DNA from: Bernardetia sp.
GTDB lineage: Bacteria > Bacteroidota > Bacteroidia > Cytophagales > Bernardetiaceae
Assembly: GCF_020630935.1 (NCBI RefSeq)
Contig: NZ_JAHDIG010000008.1
Coordinates: 1 to 64,000 of the forward strand
DNA: 64,000 nt
Direction: 5' to 3'
Shown: piece after piece, positions 1 through 8,288 of the stretch
Numbering within the stretch: position 1 is the stretch's first letter
How the letters are laid out: each line of letters begins with the position of its first letter
Position numbers and translations under genes: made by a program
The notes under the pieces: model-generated
Seen by the model: the letters and a program-made list of their open reading frames with translations, nothing else
Told to the model about the DNA's origin: nothing
The model's database searches: none

Positions 1-192
1 TGCATAAGGCAAAAAAAGAAGAAAGATAATACTTTTTTCGTGCGTTTACCCTAATTTAGGTTAGACTTTTAGTCTGATGACAAAGACTTTATTTACTCCA
101 AAAACTTAGCTTTTGATTTTACAGAGCAATCAGAAAGACTGGTGTACAAAATTAACTGTGATAACCTTTATTATTATTGATTTTGCAAGTAA
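1..192. other. window edge and short intergenic region
   Basis: The first 29 bases can be read on the plus strand as the tail of a gene that begins outside the window (HKAKKEER followed by TAA at 27-29), but eight residues cannot prove this. A second frame stays open to 54. The remainder up to the end of the minus-strand membrane protein is AT-rich and shows no clear hairpin or promoter. Confidence 0.3.
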
Positions 193-1023
193 TTAGACTT
201 CACCTCGCTGCCATTTGACAAAAGGCGAAGTATCTTGATTTTTGTAGCCGTGAAAACTAGCAGCTAAGAATATTACAATTCCAAAACCAAGAGCTGTATA
301 GGCAATCAGAGATTCGGTGTACCAATGGCGATATGCAATAGCTATCAATGCCCAAACGCCTACCATAGCCGTTTCTCTTAGATTTCTAGTAGCGATAAGC
401 CCTAAATACAAGCCTGTGGCTGCCACAATCATCAAGACTGTCCATGTAGATGCAAAAAGAGGTTCTCCTTGCCAACCTAAACTGACAAAAAATGCTGAAA
501 GATTAGCTATGGAAGCTACCATAATCCATCCCAAATAAATAACGATAGGCCACCAAACAAAAACAATAATTCGAACAGGTGCATCCCACATTTCTAAACG
601 AAGGTTTTTGGTCAGTTGAATCAAAGAAAGAAGCAAAAAGAACATTGTCATAACAGAAATAGCAATGTGTTCATTCAACCAAACCACTACCCAAGCTGCA
701 TTACAAATATTGGCTATAATGAGCCAAAGTCCTGTTTCGTGAATGGTTCGAATAAATAAATTTTCTGATTTGTCATAATCTATTTCTGAATCTTTAAATT
801 TGTGAAGGACATACCATTGGAAACCAACAAAAGCAAAAAGCATCAGAAATATTACTCCCCAAATAGAAAAAGCATAACTTGCTGGGGTAAAAAGCGTATC
901 ATATTTCTGACTAATCTCTCCAATTGTTTTGCCTCCGAAAAAGCCTGTATTGGAAAGATAATTCATAAAGACAGTAATAATGAGTGTAAGCGTATTAAAA
1001 AATACGAGTAATTTAGTTTTCAT
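193..1023 (-). CDS. TspO/MBR-like tryptophan-rich multi-pass membrane protein
   Basis: A 276-residue protein made almost wholly of hydrophobic helices (about seven to eight segments) and rich in Trp, for example in YAFSIWGVIF near residue 55 and WWPIVIYLGW near 157. This pattern resembles the tryptophan-rich sensory protein (TspO/MBR) group, whose members bind porphyrins and other ligands in the membrane. It is longer than the classical 160-residue TspO, so it belongs at best to the longer, poorly characterised branch. The ATG start is followed at once by a hydrophobic segment. It is transcribed divergently from the omega-amidase gene across a 107-bp gap. Function beyond membrane location is inference. 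Confidence 0.55.
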   Translation of the reverse strand: MKTKLLVFFNTLTLIITVFMNYLSNTGFFGGKTIGEISQKYDTLFTPASYAFSIWGVIFLMLFAFVGFQWYVLHKFKDSEIDYDKSENLFIRTIHETGLWLIIANICNAAWVVVWLNEHIAISVMTMFFLLLSLIQLTKNLRLEMWDAPVRIIVFVWWPIVIYLGWIMVASIANLSAFFVSLGWQGEPLFASTWTVLMIVAATGLYLGLIATRNLRETAMVGVWALIAIAYRHWYTESLIAYTALGFGIVIFLAASFHGYKNQDTSPFVKWQRGEV

Positions 1024-1130
1024 AGTGTTGTTTTAGTTAAAAAAATTGGTCAGATTGAGGATATAAAAAAAATATGTTCTTTAAAAAATAGTTCGATATA
1101 AACTACAAGTAATAAAATCAAACAAAAAAC

Positions 1131-1961
1131 ATGAATCCTACACTACATATAAGTCTTTTACAAGCTAATTTGTTTTGGGAAGACTCTATGAAGAATAAAA
1201 GTCATTTTGAAAACTTGCTTTCTAATTTTTTTGAAAATGAAGAAAATCAAAACACAGATATTGTTGTGTTACCTGAAATGTTTACTACTGGCTTTACAAT
1301 GAATGTAGATTTGGCTGAAAAAATAGAAGATAGTCCAACCTTAGAATGGCTGAAGAAAAACACTAAAAAATATGATGTAGCCATTACTGGAAGTATAATT
1401 ATTGAAGATGATAAAAAGTTTTATAATCGCTTATTTTTCGTAGAACCGAATGGAAATTATAATTACTATGATAAGAAGCATCTTTTCAGAATGGCAGACG
1501 AACAAAAAACCTTTACAGCAGGAATAGAACATCTGATTTTTGAGTATAAAGGTTGGAAAATTTGTCCACAGATTTGTTATGACTTGCGCTTTCCTGTTTT
1601 TTCTAGGAACAGATTAAATATTGATAAAGATGGAATAGCTACTTCTGGATATGATATTCTGCTCTATGTAGCTAACTTTCCTGCTGCTCGTGCGTTGGCT
1701 TGGAATACACTTTTACCTGCTCGTGCCATTGAAAACTCTTGTTATGCAATTGGAGTAAATAGAATTGGAAAAGATGGAAAAGGAATTAATTATGATGGAG
1801 ATTCAGCTATTTACAATCCCAAAGGAGAAAAGTTAGATTCAAAAATTGAAAATATTGGAGAGGCTGAAATTTTGTCGTATTCGCTTTCGGCAACGGATTT
1901 GCAAGAATATAGAAAAAAGTTTCAAGTCTATTTAGATGATGATAATTTTGAGTTGAAATAA
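1131..1961 (+). CDS. omega-amidase / carbon-nitrogen hydrolase (YafV/Nit2 type)
   Basis: A 276-residue nitrilase-superfamily enzyme. The Glu-Lys-Cys triad is visible: E49 in LPEMFTTGF, K115 in YDKKHLF and C149 in PQICYDLRFP. The FTTGF and HLFRM motifs match the YafV/Nit2 omega-amidase branch, which hydrolyses 2-oxoglutaramate and 2-oxosuccinamate (the latter two arise from glutamine and asparagine transamination) or, in the methionine salvage pathway, 2-oxo-4-methylthiobutyramide-related amides. No signal peptide is present, so it is cytoplasmic. The OmpA-family gene follows after 21 bp and may be cotranscribed, although no functional link is obvious. Length is normal for the family. Exact substrate is inferred from the subfamily, not shown. 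Confidence 0.85.
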   Translation: MNPTLHISLLQANLFWEDSMKNKSHFENLLSNFFENEENQNTDIVVLPEMFTTGFTMNVDLAEKIEDSPTLEWLKKNTKKYDVAITGSIIIEDDKKFYNRLFFVEPNGNYNYYDKKHLFRMADEQKTFTAGIEHLIFEYKGWKICPQICYDLRFPVFSRNRLNIDKDGIATSGYDILLYVANFPAARALAWNTLLPARAIENSCYAIGVNRIGKDGKGINYDGDSAIYNPKGEKLDSKIENIGEAEILSYSLSATDLQEYRKKFQVYLDDDNFELK

Positions 1962-1982
1962 ATTTTTAGAAGATATTTTTAT

Positions 1983-2723
1983 ATGAAGTTAAATTTATTT
2001 TATTTATTCATACTGTTTTGCTTTTCAACTACGCTTCTCTTAGCAAAAACAGCACAAAGTCAAACGTACAGATTGTTGTATCGCTTTATTGATAAAGACA
2101 CAGGCAAACCGATTGATGGTGTAAGTGTACGCATTTTAAATACATCAAATAATGCTGAACAGGTAACCGTTACTGGAAAAGATGGCGAAACACTTGTTTA
2201 CTTAGAACCAGAAACTACTTTTTTGATTCGTGCCTACAATAGAAAATATTTTTCGACAGATACCCTTCGTCTTCAAACTCAAAAACTGCCAAATGAAATT
2301 GCTAAAAATGACTCAAGACGAGATATAAAAAAAGATATTCCACTAGAAAAAATAAATATTGGTCTAGTAAAAAAACTCGTGGGGGTTTATTTTTCTCCGA
2401 ATAGTGATGAGGTTTTGCCAGAGTGTAAAATTATTTTGAAAAGGTTGGCGTATATATTACGCCTCAATCCACGTATCATAATTGAAGTAGCTGCACACAC
2501 TGACTCTAGGGGAGAAGATGCATATAACCTTGAATTAACTCAAAGGCAAGCAAATGCACTTAAAGAGTTTTTGATAGAGCAAGGTATTTCTGATGATAGA
2601 ATCAAAGCTAGAGGTTTTGGAGAGAGTATTTTGGTAAATCAGTGCCAAAATGATGTCAAATGTACTTCTGCCGAACACCTACAAAATCGCCGTGTAGAAT
2701 ATGTAATTATAGGGTTAGAATAA
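1983..2723 (+). CDS. OmpA-family outer membrane/peptidoglycan-binding protein
   Basis: A 246-residue exported protein. Residues 1-27 form a signal peptide ending at AQSQT. Residues about 28-100 look like a small beta-sandwich of the carboxypeptidase-regulatory type (DKDTGKPIDGVSVRI, then GKDGE). Residues about 125-246 are an OmpA C-terminal domain with the peptidoglycan-binding signature AAHTDSRG, the helix NLELTQRQANALKEFL, GISDDRIKARGFGE and NRRVEYVI. It should anchor the outer membrane to peptidoglycan from the periplasm. There is no beta-barrel, so it is a peripheral rather than porin-type OmpA protein. It lies 21 bp behind the omega-amidase gene. Confidence 0.85.
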   Translation: MKLNLFYLFILFCFSTTLLLAKTAQSQTYRLLYRFIDKDTGKPIDGVSVRILNTSNNAEQVTVTGKDGETLVYLEPETTFLIRAYNRKYFSTDTLRLQTQKLPNEIAKNDSRRDIKKDIPLEKINIGLVKKLVGVYFSPNSDEVLPECKIILKRLAYILRLNPRIIIEVAAHTDSRGEDAYNLELTQRQANALKEFLIEQGISDDRIKARGFGESILVNQCQNDVKCTSAEHLQNRRVEYVIIGLE

Positions 2724-2849
2724 ATCAAAACTTCCTCAAAATCAACTATTTACATTCATTATAAATTAAAGTTTTTAAGTAGCAATACCGAACATATATA
2801 TTTTTTTAACGTTTTCGTGTTAAGTTCTTTTTAACTAAAAATTATTTTT

Positions 2850-3293
2850 ATGAGTAAGAACAAAAAACTCTTCAAAAAAATAGCTATATGGACAGTAGGT
2901 ATTTTGGGTATATCATTTATCACATTGGTAGTTCATATTTATTTAGTAACTAATCCTACAGATAAACTTCCTAACCATGACGTTTATTTAAGCCGCATAG
3001 ATTTCAAAGAAAGTATAGACTCCCTTGAAGCCAATCGAATTATGAATCACATTCGGACAATGAAAGGAGTTACAAATGCGCATTTCAATGTTCCTGCAGG
3101 AACACTTGTGTACGGTTATAAAAAAGATATTCAAGACCCTCAAAGCATTTACGAACAAGTATCAAAATTTACATCTCTTAAGTCGGAAAGATTGATAGTA
3201 ACAGAAGAAGACATTGCAAAAGGCTGTCCTGCATTTGATAAATCTGGTTTTACATACCAGTTTGGTCAGTTTGTAAAAAATATATTTCGTTAG
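2850..3293 (+). CDS. membrane-anchored protein with an HMA-like fold lacking the metal motif
   Basis: A 147-residue protein of no family I can name. Residues 12-32 are a single membrane helix, with the rest expected outside the cytoplasmic membrane. Residues about 45-115 show a beta-alpha-beta-beta-alpha-beta order (LSRIDFK, SLEANRIMNHIRTMKGV, AHFNV, TLVYGY, DPQSIYEQVSKF, ERLIV) like heavy-metal-associated domains, including the MKGV turn. However, the CxxC metal site is absent and only one Cys (GCPAF, near 126) remains. The ATG start follows a TTTTTA stretch. The gene is flanked by 126 and 114 bp of AT-rich DNA and seems to stand alone. The fold call is inference from pattern. Confidence 0.6.
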   Translation: MSKNKKLFKKIAIWTVGILGISFITLVVHIYLVTNPTDKLPNHDVYLSRIDFKESIDSLEANRIMNHIRTMKGVTNAHFNVPAGTLVYGYKKDIQDPQSIYEQVSKFTSLKSERLIVTEEDIAKGCPAFDKSGFTYQFGQFVKNIFR

Positions 3294-3407
3294 TAAAACT
3301 ACAACATATTTTTAAGTGTGTTGTATTTATTTTTTCAATAAAAATATAATAATATTATCATCATATTGATATATTTTTATATTCCACCTTTAACCTCACA
3401 AAATACG

Positions 3408-3989
3408 ATGAAAAACTTTAAATTTAGATTGAACTATTTAGCAATGCTAGCTTTGGTTAGTCTCTTAGCATTCTCTATGTCATCTTGTAATAATGACGAT
3501 GATGATGATGACAATGAAACAGAAACACCAACACTTTATGACAGAGTAGGTGGTACTACTATGGTTACTGACCCTGTAAGTGGTGGGCAAATTCAACAAG
3601 GACGCTTAACATTACGTGCTGTTGTAGATAGTGCTATTTTTGTAATTGCTGCAGACCCTGAATTGCAACCTTATTTTGCTGTTCTTTTAGCAGAGGTTGG
3701 AAACAACGATTTGAGTGGTTTTTCGGCACTAAGTAATAGCTTGACAGATTTTTTTGTAGTAGCTACTAGTGAAAATACAGTAGGTAACTACACAGGCTTA
3801 GATATGGTATCTGCGCACGATCCAGCTCAAAACCCTCGCATGGCTCTCAAAGCTGATAATGCTGCAATGGATGCCTTTATTGCAGATGTTGGAGTTTCTT
3901 TAGGAAAAAACGGAGTAACAGATCAAGAACTCATCAACGACTTAGTAGCTTTATTAGAAACTTTAAGAGACCCTATCGTGCAACGATAG
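3408..3989 (+). CDS. globin-like lipoprotein (group 1 truncated haemoglobin fold)
   Basis: Starting at the ATG at 3408 rather than the upstream ATG at 3366 gives a standard lipoprotein signal (LLAFSMSSC), with a DDDDDD linker behind the lipid-bearing Cys. The mature part begins with LYDRVGG, the usual opening of group 1 truncated haemoglobins, and later has GLDMVSAH, where the His sits in the place of the proximal haem ligand, followed by KADNAAMDAFIADVGVSLGKNGV and ETLRDPIV, which match helices G and H. About ten extra residues lie just after the His. Haem binding is therefore plausible but not proven. A strong terminator follows the gene. An exported, lipid-anchored truncated globin is unusual. 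Confidence 0.65.
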   Translation: MKNFKFRLNYLAMLALVSLLAFSMSSCNNDDDDDDNETETPTLYDRVGGTTMVTDPVSGGQIQQGRLTLRAVVDSAIFVIAADPELQPYFAVLLAEVGNNDLSGFSALSNSLTDFFVVATSENTVGNYTGLDMVSAHDPAQNPRMALKADNAAMDAFIADVGVSLGKNGVTDQELINDLVALLETLRDPIVQR

Positions 3990-4012
3990 ATTATTATCTA
4001 AAATATAAAAAG

Positions 4013-4052
4013 AAAACTCAACAAGTTTGCAATAATTTGTTGAGTTTTTTTA
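4013..4052 (+). terminator. intrinsic terminator after the globin-like gene
   Basis: A 12-bp perfect stem (AAAACTCAACAA at 4013-4024 with its complement at 4037-4048) has a 12-nt loop and runs into a T tract. It begins 24 bp after the stop codon at 3989, where a Rho-independent terminator is expected. Confidence 0.85.
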
Positions 4053-4219
4053 TGTAAGACTAACTTATCTCTTCACTTCCTAAGGAGGATTCGGTCTATT
4101 TTCTCTAGCAAAAAATAATATAATCTGATTTCCACTAACGTCTGTCTGAAAACATTCCTAAAAAAAATACTCTTCATTACGAATAATAAAGAGTACTCTA
4201 AAAATTTTTATTTTGTCTT

Positions 4220-6151
4220 TTACATTACTTTCAAACGCTGTCCAACATTGAGTTTGTCTGAACGCAAATTATTGAGTTGCTTCAATCTTGAAACGCTAAT
4301 TCCTGCATTGTTGGCAATTCCCCAAAGTGTATCGCCTTGTTTGACAACATGATACGTTCCAGAAGATTTGGTAGAAGACGAAGTTGTTGTAGTCGTTCTT
4401 TTAGATGTAGAATTGGTTGTTTTAGCAACTGCACTATAACTGCGATTATTTTTCACACCGTACATTACTATTTTTTGTCCAATATTGATTCTTGAACCAT
4501 AGATTCCGTTCCATCGTCTAAGAGAAGAAACTGATGTTCCGTATTTTACTGCAATACCCCCAAGTGTTTCACCTTTACTTACTACATGGTAGGATTTTGT
4601 ACCAGAAGGCTTTTTATAAGTTCTACTTGTAGTAGTTGTTCTTGCAGAAGCTGTGTAGCTTTGAGCAGTAGTAGTATTAGCTTTTGTATTTTTATAATTA
4701 GATGCTGTTCTAGTAGCTGTTGAAGTGGTTGAACTTCTATAATTTGGATTCTGACAAGCTATCAAAATCTCTTCTTGACTCTTCCAGAAAAATTCAGATC
4801 TGTTTTTAGGAATTCTGATAGGATGCTCTTTGGCATAGTTTGGAATAATTCCACGCTTTGCCTCTGGATTCATTGCCTTCAAATCAGCAGCACACATACG
4901 AAGCTCATCAGCAAGTTTGTCTAAATTTACATATTGACTAACAAAAACTGTATCATATTCCATTGCATAAACAGGATTTTCCACTACCATTCCGTGGTCT
5001 TCTGCATAATTGAATAGATAGGCATACGTTGTGTAAAGAGGTACATACGCACGAGTTTCTCTTGGCAAATAATTGTAGATTTCCCAAAATGTATTTTTTC
5101 CAGAACGACGCATCGCCTTTTTCACATTTCCCGGTCCACAGTTGTAGGCAGCAATGGCAAGTTCCCAGTCTCCATCAAAAAACTCATTCAAATACTTCAA
5201 GTATTTACAAGCTGCGATAGTAGAAGAGGTTGGATCCATTCTTTCATCTATGTAAAAATTTTGATTCAAATCAAAGACTTTTCCTGTACGTGGCATAAAC
5301 TGCCAAAGCCCAACAGCTCCAGCATGCGAACGAACTTGTGTTTTAAATGCTGACTCTACGACCACCAAATATTTCAATTCTTCTGGCATTCCTTGTTCTT
5401 TCAAAATCTTCTCAAAGAGTGGAAAATATTCGTCCGACTTTGCAATCAGTGTATTGGTATAAGTATAATATTTTACTCCATATTTTTCTATAAAATTTCT
5501 AACTTCTGGGGTATAGTTGAAAGGAACTTCTTTCTCAATAGCTTTCATACGAGCAGCTATTTCTTTATCAGAGAGCGCACTTCTAAAATTACCAGCCAAA
5601 TCTATTTCTTCTAAAAACTCAATCGTAGAATCTTGATGGTCAAAAAAGAGTTCTGCATCTACCATGATTGCCTCATCGCTCACAATTTCTTCAATTTCAT
5701 TGAGATATTCTACTGGTTGTCCTGAAACATAAGAAACAAAATCAGCCAAAAGATGATAAGAAAAACGTTTTTGGTCTTGCAAATCACTAGAGTCTGAAGG
5801 CGTTAGGGGAGTACCTACAATCAGACGCTCCACAGCAGGAGGTGCGCCTGTCGGTGTAAATATAGAAGTCTTAAATCTATGTGAGTTCCACTTTGCCGTA
5901 TCCGAATAATTTTGATGGAGAAGGTCTGTATTTTTTGTTAGAACAGAATGGTTGAGATGAGTTGAGGATATTGTTTTTTGTTTATCTGTAGTAGAGACTG
6001 TATTTTCTAAGGTAAAACTCTTGTGTTCTTCATATTTTAATCCATTTTGCGCTGACAAAGTATTGGTCGTACAGAACACAAATGCAGAAACTAGAAAAAG
6101 ATGAAATAATGAATTTGCTTTTTCTTGAATAGATAGTTCGCTCATTGGCAT
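4220..6151 (-). CDS. mltD: membrane-bound lytic murein transglycosylase D-like, SLT plus two LysM
   Basis: A 643-residue exported enzyme that cuts peptidoglycan. Residues 1-35 are a signal peptide ending at LSAQN. The SLT catalytic domain spans about 225-400: the catalytic Glu is E266 in VVESAF, followed by GAVGLWQFMP and AIAAYNCGPGNVKKA, the family I signatures. Two LysM peptidoglycan-binding repeats lie at the C-terminus (about 520-565 and 598-643: YHVVSKGETLGGIA and YHVVKQGDTLWGIA), separated by Thr/Ser-rich linkers. Unlike E. coli MltD there is no lipobox. A TATATTTG (6203-6210) upstream on the minus strand resembles a Bacteroidota -7 element, but no well-spaced -33 partner is visible. 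Confidence 0.92.
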   Translation of the reverse strand: MPMSELSIQEKANSLFHLFLVSAFVFCTTNTLSAQNGLKYEEHKSFTLENTVSTTDKQKTISSTHLNHSVLTKNTDLLHQNYSDTAKWNSHRFKTSIFTPTGAPPAVERLIVGTPLTPSDSSDLQDQKRFSYHLLADFVSYVSGQPVEYLNEIEEIVSDEAIMVDAELFFDHQDSTIEFLEEIDLAGNFRSALSDKEIAARMKAIEKEVPFNYTPEVRNFIEKYGVKYYTYTNTLIAKSDEYFPLFEKILKEQGMPEELKYLVVVESAFKTQVRSHAGAVGLWQFMPRTGKVFDLNQNFYIDERMDPTSSTIAACKYLKYLNEFFDGDWELAIAAYNCGPGNVKKAMRRSGKNTFWEIYNYLPRETRAYVPLYTTYAYLFNYAEDHGMVVENPVYAMEYDTVFVSQYVNLDKLADELRMCAADLKAMNPEAKRGIIPNYAKEHPIRIPKNRSEFFWKSQEEILIACQNPNYRSSTTSTATRTASNYKNTKANTTTAQSYTASARTTTTSRTYKKPSGTKSYHVVSKGETLGGIAVKYGTSVSSLRRWNGIYGSRINIGQKIVMYGVKNNRSYSAVAKTTNSTSKRTTTTTSSSTKSSGTYHVVKQGDTLWGIANNAGISVSRLKQLNNLRSDKLNVGQRLKVM

Positions 6152-6673
6152 AAGTGAAAAAATATTTTCGATAAATTATATATATATTTTTTAAACTGAC
6201 TACAAATATAATAAACTAAAAATCAAATAGTTATACTATTTTTAAAATAGGCTTTTGTCAAGATGTTAGACTTTTAAGGATATACTCGCTTTTCGATAAT
6301 AAATGCTATTCCTTTTTCATATCCTTACTCAATAATAATTTCTTTTGAAAATTTGACGTAAAGCAAAATTATATTTTTAGAAAGACAAATATCTTATTTT
6401 TTTGATAGGAAATCGAATTATTTTATGTGTTTTTATAAAAAACGACAATCAAATCAGTACAGAAATTAATCCGAAATCTGTTTTTTGTTGTTTTATGGTA
6501 TATTTTGAAGTATTGTTTTCGATAAAGCTACTAAACTTAGCGATTTATTTCAAGTGTTTTTAGATATATTGATAAGATTTGCCTGTGAAGAATCTACATA
6601 AATAATAAAAAAAACTATCAAGATTAGCTCTTGATAGTTTTAAATTTATTCTTGATAGTTTTGTTTCTGTTTC
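6152..6673. other. 522-bp AT-rich intergenic region
   Basis: This gap lies between two minus-strand genes. It holds a possible -7 box for the mltD-like gene at 6203-6210 and the terminator of the phosphatase gene at 6605-6641. The middle part (about 6230-6600) contains no convincing ORF, hairpin or RNA gene. Confidence 0.5.
6605..6662 (-). terminator. terminator with a third, competing stem arm
   Basis: Read on the minus strand, a 12-bp perfect stem (6611-6622 with 6630-6641, loop of 7) runs into a T tract after the phosphatase stop at 6674. A third copy of the right arm (CTTGATAGTTTT at 6651-6662) lies between the stop codon and the hairpin, so it could pair with the same partner and form a different stem. 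Confidence 0.75.
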
Positions 6674-7942
6674 TTAAAAACGCATTCCCATAACTAAAAT
6701 ATCATCTATTTGAGAACGGTCGCCTTTCCATTCTTTAAATCTTTTATCTAAGATTTGTTTTTGTTCTTCTACTGGTTTTTGATGAATTTCTTTCAAGAGA
6801 GCTTTGAAATTTTTACTCATAAACTTTTCCGACTTCTCGCCTCCAAATTGGTCTTGATAACCATCTGAAAAGATATACACCATAGTTGGCTCACTTAAAT
6901 CTACTTCGTGGCGAGTATAATTTCTGTCTAACTGAAACTGAACGCCTCCTATTGGATATTTGTCGCCCTTAATGACACTCATTTCTCCATTTTTGAAATA
7001 GACCAACGGATTTTTTGCGCCAGAAAATTGCAATTTTTTAGCTTCTGTATCGATAACACAAAGTGCTAAATCCATTCCGTCACGGCTTTTATTTTCTTCT
7101 TGTCTCAATGCTTTTCTCACGCTATCATGAAGCTCATTCAAAATTTTGTCAGATTCTAATACTCCTCTTGCACTTACAATCTCATTCAATAAATCGTTTC
7201 CAATCAGCGACATAAAAGCACCAGGAACGCCATGTCCTGTACAATCAGCTGCCGTTACCACAATTTTGTTCTCTTGCTTCACAAACCAATAAAAATCACC
7301 ACTTACAATATCTCTTGGTTTGAAATAAATAAACGATTCTGGAATAGACTCTTTGATTTCTTCTACACGAGGCAAAGCTGCATCTTGAATACGTTTTGCA
7401 TAATTTATACTTTCAGTAATGCTTTGGTTTTTTGCCTCAATAATTTCCTTCTGTATTGTAATTTCGTTGGTTCTTTCTTCTATTGTTTTTTCTAAGTCTC
7501 GGCTATACCTTTCTAATTTTTGATGAAGTTGTTCTTTTTCTGTAATAGATTCTTTAAGGCGTTTGACGTGCTTTATCGTTTTGGCAATGGTTGCTCCTAA
7601 ATCGTTGAAGTTGATAGGCTTTGTTACAAAATCAAAAGCTCCATTATTCATTGCTCGTCTGATATTTCTCATATCTCCATACGCCGACACAATAACTGTT
7701 TGAACAGTCGGATTGACAACTTTTGTTTTGGAGAGCAATGTAATACCATCCATCTCTGGCATATTTACATCACATAAAATAACGTCTATATTGGGGTTAT
7801 CTTTCAGTTTTTCAAGAGCTTCTGAACCATTTGCAGCAAAAATAAACTCATATTCATTATTACGAAGCTGCTTTCTGAATTTTTGTTTCATCAAAAGCTG
7901 TACGTCTGGTTCGTCATCTACAACCATTAATATTGTTGGCAT
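6674..7942 (-). CDS. response regulator with PP2C (SpoIIE/RsbU-type) phosphatase output
   Basis: A 422-residue cytoplasmic signalling protein. A receiver domain spans residues 1-122, with phospho-acceptor D58 (CDVNMPEMDG), acidic residues D9/D10 and K108 (VTKPI). A coiled coil follows (about 125-185), then a PP2C-type Ser/Thr phosphatase domain (about 195-422) with the metal-binding SGDFYWF, AADCTGHGVPGAFMS and FSDGYQDQFGG motifs. Such proteins dephosphorylate anti-anti-sigma (STAS) partners in partner-switching systems. The linker and phosphatase closely resemble those of the giant sensor ending at 10067. No histidine kinase, STAS or anti-sigma gene is adjacent, so the partners must lie elsewhere; the STAS-like gene near 59 kb is one speculative candidate. 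Confidence 0.9.
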   Translation of the reverse strand: MPTILMVVDDEPDVQLLMKQKFRKQLRNNEYEFIFAANGSEALEKLKDNPNIDVILCDVNMPEMDGITLLSKTKVVNPTVQTVIVSAYGDMRNIRRAMNNGAFDFVTKPINFNDLGATIAKTIKHVKRLKESITEKEQLHQKLERYSRDLEKTIEERTNEITIQKEIIEAKNQSITESINYAKRIQDAALPRVEEIKESIPESFIYFKPRDIVSGDFYWFVKQENKIVVTAADCTGHGVPGAFMSLIGNDLLNEIVSARGVLESDKILNELHDSVRKALRQEENKSRDGMDLALCVIDTEAKKLQFSGAKNPLVYFKNGEMSVIKGDKYPIGGVQFQLDRNYTRHEVDLSEPTMVYIFSDGYQDQFGGEKSEKFMSKNFKALLKEIHQKPVEEQKQILDKRFKEWKGDRSQIDDILVMGMRF

Positions 7943-8288
7943 AGGAATAGTTTATTTTTATTGTAAGGAGGTATATTTATCAGACTATTTTGGAAAGAAT
8001 AACCTATTTTTCTAGCTTAATTTAACTAAGATTTAAACAAATTTAATGCAAAAAATTAGTTTGCCCTAAACATACTCAAAAGTTGGGACACAAACAAAGA
8101 AAAAGCGTCGATTAATAAGGTAAAACATTCGGTAAAAACAAAAAAAGTAGAAACAAAGACAAGAAAAAAGGAACTTTAAAGAGCTAGAATTGAGTATTAT
8201 TTAGTAAATTTAGAAATAGGTTTCCTTATTTTAAATAAGATTCCATCTAACTGGTAACTGTTTCAACTGATAATCAATAACTGAAACC
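7943..8288. other. 346-bp divergent intergenic region
   Basis: This spacer separates the minus-strand phosphatase gene from the plus-strand DUF3137 gene and should carry promoters for both. I see no clear TTTG/TAnnTTTG pair on either strand, and no hairpin or small ORF that can be supported. Confidence 0.4.

Noticed and set aside
3366-3407. Upstream ATG for the globin-like lipoprotein
   Set aside because: It adds 14 hydrophobic residues before the natural lipoprotein signal; the ATG at 3408 gives a standard n-region.
5029-5220. Open frames opposite the mltD-like gene and many others opposite large genes
   Set aside because: They are shadows of real coding frames with no protein-like features or starts of their own.
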